Positions 50,975 through 59,100 of a DNA stretch of 64,000 bases are shown one piece after another (the stretch's first letter is position 1; each line of letters begins with the position of its first letter). Position numbers and translations under genes: made by a program. The notes under the pieces are model-generated. The model saw only the letters and a program-made list of their open reading frames with translations. It did no database searches and was not told where the DNA came from. Origin of the DNA: Pseudomonas silvicola (GTDB lineage: Bacteria > Pseudomonadota > Gammaproteobacteria > Pseudomonadales > Pseudomonadaceae); contig NZ_CP093280.1 of the NCBI RefSeq assembly GCF_026651855.1, positions 5,248,001 to 5,312,000 on the forward strand. Direction: 5' to 3'.

Positions 50975-51037
50975 GTGACTGAAGCGGGTGGCCTTCCATG
51001 AAGATTGCAATGTACGACCTAGTCCATTCCCCCTGAC

Positions 51038-51061
51038 CGCTATATACTTTTTGTTACACCG
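51038..51061 (+). promoter_or_regulatory. ModE-like site upstream of the FecCD-type importer
   Basis: CGCTATATA (51038-51046), six bases and GTTACACCG (51053-51061) fit the 9-6-9 layout of ModE operators (CGnTATATA and its complement). The left half is perfect and the right half weak (5 of 8). It sits about 20 bp before the start codon of the permease gene and overlaps a TATATACT -10-like box. I found no clear Fur box in the same spacer. Confidence 0.35.
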
Positions 51062-51081
51062 CCACCACCCGACCCTTCCCG

Positions 51082-52101
51082 ATGCCCCGAGCTACCCCGC
51101 TCTACCCTGCGGCTTTCAGCCTGCTTGCCGTGATTGTCGCCAGCCTGGTGGCCTTGACCATCGGCCGTTACCCCGTTCCCCTTTCGCAACTGATGTCCTT
51201 CTTTGGCGCTTGGGCCGGGCTTTCGTCCTTGCCCGATGACCAGTACACCCTGCTGCACAGCGTGGTCTTCGACAGCCGCCTGCCCCGCGTCATCGCCGGG
51301 GCGCTGGTCGGGGCCGGGCTGTCGGTGTCGGGCGCGGCGTACCAGGCGGTGTTTCGCAACCCGCTGGTGTCGCCGGGGCTGCTGGGGGTGCTGAGCGGTT
51401 GTGCTTTCGGTGCCGCCGTGGGCATCGTCGCCGACCTCCATGGCCTGTGGATTCCCCTGCTGGCCTGCGCCACGGGGCTGGTGGCCGTGGCGGTGGGCGT
51501 GACCATCGGCAACCTGTTCGGCATGACCTCGATCCTGATGCTGGTACTGGGCGGCATCGTAGCCAACGCCCTGTTCACCTCGCTGCTATCCATCACCCAG
51601 TACGTGGCCGACCCGCAGAGCCAACTGCCCACTATCGTCTATTGGCTGCTGGGCAGCCTCAGCGCCGTGGACCAGCACGCGCTGGCGTTCACCGCGCCGG
51701 TGCTGGTGCTGGCCATCGGCGTGCTGTGCCTGCTGGGCAGGGCCATCGACGCCTTGTCATTGAGTGACGATGAAGCCCTGAGCCTGGGCGTACCGGTGCG
51801 GGGCATCCGCTATGGGGTGATCGTGCTGGCCACGCTGATCAGCGCACTGACGGTCAGCCTGGCCGGCATGGTCGGCTGGGTCGGTCTGCTGGTCCCGCAC
51901 CTGGCGCGCTTGCTGGTGGGGCCGGGCAACACCCGGCTGCTACCCGTGAGTGCCGGCCTGGGTGCGTGCTTCCTGCTGGCCGCCGACGCCCTGGCGCGCA
52001 GCCTGGGCGCCGGGGAGGTCCCCCTGGGCGTCGTCACCGAACTGCTCGGCGCGCTGGCCTTCGTGCTGGTGCTACACCGTGTGCGCCGGGGTTGGCTATG
52101 A
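51082..52101 (+). CDS. FecCD-family ABC transporter permease
   Basis: This 339-residue inner-membrane protein with about ten helices has the family segments RLPRVIAGALVGAGLSVSGAAYQAVFRNPLVSPGLLGVLSGCAFGAAVGI and VSLAGMVGWVGLLVPHLARLLVGPGNTRLLPVSAGLGACFLLAADALAR. This type II importer group handles siderophores, haem, cobalamin and, in MolB, molybdate. It is the first gene of a four-gene operon with overlapping ends (ATGA into the ATPase gene). Confidence 0.92.
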   Translation: MPRATPLYPAAFSLLAVIVASLVALTIGRYPVPLSQLMSFFGAWAGLSSLPDDQYTLLHSVVFDSRLPRVIAGALVGAGLSVSGAAYQAVFRNPLVSPGLLGVLSGCAFGAAVGIVADLHGLWIPLLACATGLVAVAVGVTIGNLFGMTSILMLVLGGIVANALFTSLLSITQYVADPQSQLPTIVYWLLGSLSAVDQHALAFTAPVLVLAIGVLCLLGRAIDALSLSDDEALSLGVPVRGIRYGVIVLATLISALTVSLAGMVGWVGLLVPHLARLLVGPGNTRLLPVSAGLGACFLLAADALARSLGAGEVPLGVVTELLGALAFVLVLHRVRRGWL

Positions 52102-52868
52102 ACCCACCGCTGTTGCAGGCCGAAGGCCTGGGGTACCGCCTGGGCGCACGCACGCTGTTCGAGAACGTCAGCCTGAGCATCGCCCCTGGTGACTGCATCG
52201 CGCTGCTGGGCGCCAACGGCGCCGGCAAGAGTACGCTGATGAAAGTGCTGCTGGGGTTGCTCAAGCCTGGCAGCGGCCAAGTACAAATCAACGGTCAGCC
52301 CTTGCAGCGCCTGGACCGGCGCAGCATCGCCCGGCAATTGGCCTACGTGCCCCAGAGCCATGTGCCCAGTTTTCCCTACACCGTGGGTCAGATCGTCACC
52401 CAGGGCCGCCTGCCCATCACCGGCCTGGGCCGCGCGCCCGCTGCCGCCGATCTCGACGCCGTGGGCCGGGCGCTGCAGGCCATGGGCATCGAACACCTGG
52501 CCGCGCGCACCTACACCGAACTGTCGGGCGGCGAACGGCAGTTGGTGCTGATCGCCCGGGCACTGGTGCAGGAAGCGCGGTTGATCCTGTTGGACGAGCC
52601 CGTGACCGGCCTGGACTTCGGCCATCAGTTGCGCCTGCTCGAGCGCCTGCAACAGCTGGCCGCCCGCGGCCTGGCCATTCTCACCACCAGCCACCGTCCC
52701 GAACAGGCACTGGCCGGCGCCAACCGCGCCTGGGTGCTGCATGAGGGGCGCCTGATCGCCGACGGCCCGCCGCATCAGGTCATCGACGCCGCGCTGATGC
52801 AGCGCTTGTACGGCGTGCCCGTGCGCCAGATCGACAGCGACCACCACCGATTTTTCGTTCCCCTGTGA
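52098..52868 (+). CDS. ABC transporter ATP-binding protein of the FecE/BtuD type
   Basis: The 256-residue ATPase has Walker A LGANGAGKSTL (about 34-44), the Q-loop in AYVPQSH, signature LSGGERQ, Walker B RLILLDEPVTGLD and the switch histidine in TTSHRPEQ. Its ATG overlaps the permease stop. It powers the importer. The preceding open frame in another register is not coding. Confidence 0.93.
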   Translation: MNPPLLQAEGLGYRLGARTLFENVSLSIAPGDCIALLGANGAGKSTLMKVLLGLLKPGSGQVQINGQPLQRLDRRSIARQLAYVPQSHVPSFPYTVGQIVTQGRLPITGLGRAPAAADLDAVGRALQAMGIEHLAARTYTELSGGERQLVLIARALVQEARLILLDEPVTGLDFGHQLRLLERLQQLAARGLAILTTSHRPEQALAGANRAWVLHEGRLIADGPPHQVIDAALMQRLYGVPVRQIDSDHHRFFVPL

Positions 52869-52878
52869 GAGTGACTGC

Positions 52879-55002
52879 ATGAAGCATCTCCCCTATGCCC
52901 CGCTGCTGCTGGCGGCCGCTGTCAACCTGGCCCACGCCGCCGACAGCACCCCGATTCAACTGGGCGCGGTCAACGTCACCGGCAGCCAGGAAACCCAGGC
53001 CGAAGAGGATGCCCGCGCGGCCCGCGAGAAAAGTGCCAACCTTGGCCCACTGGGTGAACGACGCCTGCTGGACACCCCCTACTCGATCAACGTGGTGCCC
53101 CACGACCTGATCCAGGACCAACAGCTCAAAAGCGTCAAGGACATCCTGCGCTACCTGCCCTCGGTACAGGGCGACGGCGCGCGCCCCCAGAGCCGCGGCC
53201 TGCAGGGCAGCGTGGTGCAGAACAGCCGCCTGGACGGCCTCAACGTGGTCTCGACCACCGATTACCCCGCCGAGCAGTTCGACGACGTGCAGGTCCTCAA
53301 TGGCCTGGCGGGCTCGTTGTACGGCCCGGCGAACCCGGCAGGCACCTTCAACTTCATTTCCAAGCGCCCCACCGACGAGCGCCTGAACCGCGTCACCGTG
53401 GGCGTGGGCACAGGCCTGAGCTGGCTGAAAGCCGCTGACCTCAGCGGCCCCTTCGACCCCGACGGCAAGATCAAGTACCGCCTCAACCTGCTCGACGAGC
53501 AAGGCCACAGTTACAGCCCCGGCAGCACGTTGCGCCGGCAACTGGTGAGCCTGGCCCTGGACTTCCAGGTCAGCGACGACACGGTGGTGCAGACCCAATT
53601 CAGCCACTACAACTACCTGGCCAAGGGCCTGCCGGGCAAGTTCGCCCTGGCCACCAATGCCAGTTTCCCCGGCGCCCTGGACCCAACCCGGCACAACCTG
53701 GGGCAGAATTACGCCGGCGACAACGACACCACCGACACCGCCAGCGTGCACATCAAGCATGACTTCAACGGCAACTGGAAACTGGACGTGGGCCTGCTGC
53801 GCCAGATCGCCGACCGCGAATCCACCGCCGTCACCAACACCCTGGCCGCCACCGGCGGCACCTATACCAGCACCGTGGCCACCGCCACCGCCAGCCGTTT
53901 CACCATCAACAGCTACCTGGCCAACCTCAACGGCACCGAATGGACCGGTTCGGTGCGCCATGACCTGACCCTCGGCTTCAGCGGGTTCGACTGGAAGAAC
54001 TACAACCCCGTCGACGGCGCCACCCAGACCCTGGGCACTGCCAGCCTCAACGACCCGGTCAATTTCAACGAACCGGACTACCCCGACTTCACCGACCGCT
54101 ACCACTCGGCCACTGCCACCCAGCGCTCGTTCATCGTCGGCGATACCCTGACCTTCACCCCGCAGTGGAGCCTGATGGTGACGGGCAGCCAAAGCCTGAT
54201 GTCGGTGCGCAACTACGGCAAGACTGGCGCCACCAGCAGCGGCTCCGACGACCACGGCCTGAGCGGTGCCGGCAGCCTGATGTACAAACCGGTCGACAAC
54301 CTGACCCTGTACGTCACCTATGCCGACAGCCTGCAGCAGGGTGACACCGCCCCCACTGGCACCACCAACGCCAACACTATCCTGGCCCCGTACCGCAGCC
54401 GCCAGTGGGAAATCGGCGGCAAACTGGCCCTGGAGGGCGTCAACCTGTCCCTGGCCGCCTTCCAGATCAAGCGGCCCTACGCGTTTACCCAGACCAACCT
54501 GGACTACGCCGTGGCTGGCGAGCAGCGCAACCGTGGCCTCGAATTCATGGCCGACGGCAAGGTCGGCAGCAACGTCCGCCTGTTCGGCGGCATCACCTGG
54601 CTGGACCCCAAGGTGCTCGACACCGGCAGCGCGGCCACCAGCGACACGCGCATCGTGGGCCTGTCGCGCTACACCGCCAGCCTGCTCACCGAATACCAGG
54701 TGCCCCAGGTGCCCGGCCTGGCGGTGAACGTCAACGCCCGTTACGTGGGCCCGCGCCCCACTGACAACACCGACAGCCACTGGGTGTCCAGCTACGAAAC
54801 CTTCGACCTGGGCGCCAGCTTCACCACTCGCCTGATGCAGCGCAACACCGTGTACCGCCTGGAGGTCACCAACCTGACCAACGAACGCTACTGGACCAAC
54901 ATCGTGCCCGGTGGCCTGAACGGCTACAGTGCGGCGGGCAACGCCAGCGCCCAGCTGGGTGCGCCGCGCATGCTGCAGGCTTCGATCCAGGTGGACCTGT
55001 GA
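52879..55002 (+). CDS. TonB-dependent siderophore-type outer-membrane receptor
   Basis: The 707-residue receptor has a signal peptide (MKHLPYAPLLLAAAVNLAHA). A plug domain follows at about 60-180 (LLDTPYSINVVPHDLIQDQQLKSVKDILRYLPSVQGD..RGLQGSVVQNSRLDGLNVV..VQVLNGLAGSLYGPANPAGTFNFISKRP), then a 22-strand barrel ending with NLTNERYWTNI..QLGAPRMLQASIQVDL. The TonB box is presumably in the first mature residues. This form is annotated as ferric-siderophore receptor, though related receptors carry other metal chelates. It lies ten bases after the ATPase gene. Confidence 0.92.
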   Translation: MKHLPYAPLLLAAAVNLAHAADSTPIQLGAVNVTGSQETQAEEDARAAREKSANLGPLGERRLLDTPYSINVVPHDLIQDQQLKSVKDILRYLPSVQGDGARPQSRGLQGSVVQNSRLDGLNVVSTTDYPAEQFDDVQVLNGLAGSLYGPANPAGTFNFISKRPTDERLNRVTVGVGTGLSWLKAADLSGPFDPDGKIKYRLNLLDEQGHSYSPGSTLRRQLVSLALDFQVSDDTVVQTQFSHYNYLAKGLPGKFALATNASFPGALDPTRHNLGQNYAGDNDTTDTASVHIKHDFNGNWKLDVGLLRQIADRESTAVTNTLAATGGTYTSTVATATASRFTINSYLANLNGTEWTGSVRHDLTLGFSGFDWKNYNPVDGATQTLGTASLNDPVNFNEPDYPDFTDRYHSATATQRSFIVGDTLTFTPQWSLMVTGSQSLMSVRNYGKTGATSSGSDDHGLSGAGSLMYKPVDNLTLYVTYADSLQQGDTAPTGTTNANTILAPYRSRQWEIGGKLALEGVNLSLAAFQIKRPYAFTQTNLDYAVAGEQRNRGLEFMADGKVGSNVRLFGGITWLDPKVLDTGSAATSDTRIVGLSRYTASLLTEYQVPQVPGLAVNVNARYVGPRPTDNTDSHWVSSYETFDLGASFTTRLMQRNTVYRLEVTNLTNERYWTNIVPGGLNGYSAAGNASAQLGAPRMLQASIQVDL

Positions 55003-56000
55003 CGTGGCGCGGGCTGTGGCTGGCCCTGGGGCTGGTCAGCGCCACGGCGCTGGCCGGCCAGGTGGTGGACGACAAGGGCCGCACGGTCACCGTGCCCGAC
55101 CAACCCCGGCATATAGCCGACGCCTGGTTCGCCCACCATGCGCTGCTGATGACCCTGGGCGCCGGCGACCGCATCGTCGCCACCGTCAACCATGCCCAGC
55201 GCCAGCCGTGGATGTTCACCGTGCAACCGTCGCTGAACCAGGCGCTGACCGTGGATGGCACGGCGTTCAATGTCGAGAGCCTGCTGGCGGCCAAGGTCGA
55301 TCTGGTGTTCGCCAGCACCGGCGACCGCCATGCCCTGGCCTATGAGCAGGCCGGTATTGCCGTGGTGTACATGGGTTTCAACGACCTGCCGGGGCTCAAG
55401 CACTCGCTGCTGACCAGCGCCCAGGCTTTGGGCAGCCCCGAGGCGCTGGCCCGGGCCCAGGCCTATGACGCCTATCTGGATCAACAGGTCGAAACCATTC
55501 GCCAGCGCCTTCAGGGCCTGCCTGCAGAGCAGCGGCCACGGGTCTTGCACATCGCCTCGCTCAAGCCCTTGAAAGTCGATGGCACGGGGACGCTGATCGA
55601 CGACTGGATAGGCCTGGCGGGTGGCCGCAACGCGGCCACCGGCCTGACTGGCAACCTGCAGGTGGTCAACGCCGAGCAGGTGCTGGCCTGGCAACCCGAC
55701 GTGGTCATCCTGGCCGCCGACGCCGGCTCGCTGGACCAGGCGCCGCTGCTCAAGCAGCTGCACGCCGTGACCCGTGGCCACCTGTTGCGCAACCCGGCGG
55801 GGGTATTCCCCTGGGACCGGTACGGCACCGAGATCGCCTTGCAGCTCCCTTGGGCGGCGCAGCAACTGCACCCCGCGCTGTTTCAGAACGTGCAGATGGG
55901 GCCTTTGACTCAAGCGTTCTACCAGCGCTTCTTCGACTACCCGCTGACCGCAGGCCAGGCAGCCAGCATCTTGCGGGGTGATGGGCCAGCCGGCCCATAA
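54999..56000 (+). CDS. ABC transporter periplasmic binding protein, FepB/BtuF/MolA-like
   Basis: This 333-residue protein begins at GTG overlapping the receptor stop (GTGA). A signal peptide (MTWRGLWLALGLVSATALA) precedes DDKGRTVTVPDQPRHIADAW, the usual entry of class III binding proteins, and a long backbone helix lies between two lobes. NVESLLAAKVDLVFASTG and WQPDVVILAADAG are the standard 'binding protein senses location' segments. It delivers the chelate to the FecCD permease. The ligand is not predictable from sequence. Confidence 0.88.
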   Translation: MTWRGLWLALGLVSATALAGQVVDDKGRTVTVPDQPRHIADAWFAHHALLMTLGAGDRIVATVNHAQRQPWMFTVQPSLNQALTVDGTAFNVESLLAAKVDLVFASTGDRHALAYEQAGIAVVYMGFNDLPGLKHSLLTSAQALGSPEALARAQAYDAYLDQQVETIRQRLQGLPAEQRPRVLHIASLKPLKVDGTGTLIDDWIGLAGGRNAATGLTGNLQVVNAEQVLAWQPDVVILAADAGSLDQAPLLKQLHAVTRGHLLRNPAGVFPWDRYGTEIALQLPWAAQQLHPALFQNVQMGPLTQAFYQRFFDYPLTAGQAASILRGDGPAGP

Positions 56001-56142
56001 GGCGTCCAGGGCGAGCGACGCCGCGTTGACAGGCCCCGGCAAGGCCCCCACATATATGCCACCCCGTCCCACAGGGCATGCCTTCCAATGGCCCGGATAA
56101 AGCAGCGGCTGGCGCTGCTTCCCGGCCATGGAGGCCATCATC

Positions 56143-59100
56143 ATGACCCTACCCGCTCGCCCACTGGACATCGTCGACCCCGCGCGGCTCGAACACGCAA
56201 TCGAGCACGCCGCCGATGCCCGCCAGGCCTTGCTCGCCTTGCTCGACGGCGCGCCCCTCGGCGAAACCATCGCCGTTGATCGCTATTGGAACGCCCGCGC
56301 GCCCGGCACCCCGTTGTCCCGCCGCCAGGCCGCCACCCACCAGTACCTGCGCCTGCTGGAGGCCCATGTGGACTGGGAATGGGCCCAGGCCCGCGTGCCG
56401 TCCGCGGCCCTCTCCCTGGCCCGCCAATGCCTGGATGGCCCGGTAACCGGCATCACCGTCGACCGTGTGAGCACCGTGGACGCGCAGGGCCTGCACCACC
56501 CGTTGCACGGTGCCCTGGTGTTCAGCCAGGACGCCGGCGCTGCCGGGCCGTTGCTGTTCAACCCCGCGGCCCAACCGGCGCTGGTCCCGTTCGCTGACAG
56601 GCCGGCACTCGACGCCTGGCTGGCCCAACACGCTGCTCGCCTGTGGCCAGACGTACCCCAGGCCAGCCTTGTAGTCTGGGCACCCCAGCCGGGTGGGGCG
56701 CAGGAGGGCTTCACAACCTGGCTCGACACGCTGCGCCGTCGTGCCACGGCGCCGGCCTTCAGCACCCTGTTCCCCCTCCTGCCGCCGAGCACACCGGCCA
56801 CACCTGACCCCGATCACTCAGTGTGGGCGCCTGGCTTCGGGCACCTGCCCGCCCACCTGCCCACCGCCCAGCGCGAGGCCATGATCCAGCTACACCTGGA
56901 CGCCTACGAGACCCTGTTGGGCGGCCACTTCATCGGCGATCACAACGTACCGGCGATGCGCAACCTCCAGGCCCTGCTGGCCCGCCGTCTTGAAGCGCAG
57001 ACCCGGGCCGATACCGCCATCGACGTGCTGCTGGACGTCGACACCCCCCAAGCGCTGACGCAACTGGACCAGCACCCGCACTACCCGACGCTGCTGCAGG
57101 CCCGGCGCGATGCGCTGAAAGCGGAAGCCGATATCCAACTGGCCCTCAGCCAGATCACTGCGCAGGAGCACCAGTACCTGAGCGATGCCTTGGCCGGTAG
57201 CGGCGCCGCCACCCTGGCATTGACGCTGCCCGACGGCAGCGAACAGTCCCTGACGGGCGTGGTCCTGGTGGGCCCCACCGCAGCCCTGGCCAACCCGTCG
57301 TCGACCGACAGCATGTTGCTCTATTGGCCCGGCATGGCAGGCGGCCTGCAACGCTTCGCGTCACGGGCCGTGCTGGAGCAAGCGTTGGCGCACGGCGAGG
57401 CCCCCGGCACCACCCTGCGCACCACCACGTTTACCGGTGAGCCGGCCGCCCATAGCCTCGACGCCCAGCGGCTGCAGATAGCCACCAGCGCCCAGGCGCT
57501 GCTGCTGGCTCACCCGCAGCCCGACGATGCCCAGGTTCAAGCCGTGGGCCAACTGTGCGAAGCCAGCCGGTACCGGTTGCAGGTGCCCCACCACGATGCC
57601 CGCGACAGCGCCAGCGCCCACCTGCTCAAGCACCAGCGCAGCGAGGCCCTTCGCGGCAAACTGCCGGGCTGGCTGGACACCCTGCCGATGGCCGAGCGCA
57701 AGCGCTGGCGCGAGCTGCTCGAACGCTTCCTGCGGGCCAGCGACCGCGCCCAGGCCCTGCACGAGCGCGAGGTTCCCGAGCGTGAGCGGTTCGCGCGCGC
57801 CACGCTACAGGCTCGCCTGCGCCAGGACTTCACTGTCGGTGGCGCCCTCGACGTCAGCCTGAACCTGCCCGTGGAGGTCATCCATTCACGGCGGCCGGTG
57901 CCGACCCTCAACAATGCGCCGCGCTACGAAGAAGTACGCACCCCCAGCCAGGCCCGCATGACCTTGAGCCTGGAAGCCTTGAGCCTGCTGAACATCGATA
58001 CCCGGATGGCCGAGCAGCTCGATTACCGAGTGGTCACCGTGGCCGGCGGCAACGAGGCCGAACGCGCCACGGTCAAGGCGGGCCTCACCAAGGCCTACCT
58101 CATGACCCTGGTGCGTGAATTGAACATGGCCAGCGCCTACGCCGATTGCGTCCGGAACGCCTACTGGGGCACGCGGGAAGAGTCGGCCTTCCAGCGCCAG
58201 TACCGCCACGAATGCCTGAGCGAACCGGTGCGCCTGATGCTGCAGCTGCACAGCCTGACCGCACTGCGCACCGGCCGCCTGGACGCCATCGGCCAGGCAC
58301 TGCTGGAACGTGCCATCGACGCCCCCGGCATGGCACCGGTGCAATTGATCAGCCTGTACCTGGCACCGCACGCCGATACCCAGCAGCGCAAGGGCACTGT
58401 GTCGGGGGTGGTGTTCATCGTCGACCCCGCCACCGGCCAGACGCTGCTGTACCTGGCCGATTTCAACCCGCGCAAGACCGTGCGCGCCTTCGTCAGCCTC
58501 GCGGCCGCCCGCCAGGCACTGTTTGACGACCTGCTCGACCCGCACTTCATCGATTACCTGGCCGACCGGGTGATGGTGGGCGACAAGGCCCGCCATACCA
58601 CCCGCTTGTTCCGTGCCTATCAGGACCGCGATGACCAGGTGTTCATGCTGTTCAAGCCCACTACCGATCGTTCCCTGACCGACTACCTGGTGTCGCAGCA
58701 ACTGGCGCGCTGGCTCCACGCCAACAGCCAGACCTCCCGCAGCAACCACCAGGTCGATGTGGAAGCGTTCCTGCTCAATGTCCACAACGCCTTGCTGTAC
58801 ACACGCATGGCGCTGGGCATGATGCCCCTGGTGGGCACGCTCATTCAGGCCTATGACAGCCTGCAGGCGGTGCGCGATGCCTTGCTGGCCTTTCACCAGG
58901 GCAACGACCGAGAGGGTCGCCAGCAGGTGCACACGGTGCTCGAATCACTGGCGGATGCGCTGATGACCCTGGCGCCCGGCGCCCATGGCCGTTTACCCAG
59001 GCCCAAACCTGGGCAGTGGCGGGCGCAGGCCCGGCGCCTGCGCCATGCCCCGCCCCACCGGCCAAACGGTATCGGGCCTGCCGCCGCGCGCCCCTTCGCC

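Noticed and set aside
48698..51010. 770-codon minus-strand frame opposite moaA and the LysR gene
   Set aside because: It crosses two recognised plus-strand genes, the REP pair and the spacers, and its translation has no domain character.
50801..51081. Cobalamin or molybdenum-cofactor riboswitch before the importer operon
   Set aside because: I could not find the conserved boxes of either class; the structured part at 50931-50974 is an ordinary terminator with a T-run.
52780..54780. 666-codon minus-strand frame opposite the TonB receptor
   Set aside because: Gly/Val/Ala-rich antisense product; the plus strand encodes a complete receptor.
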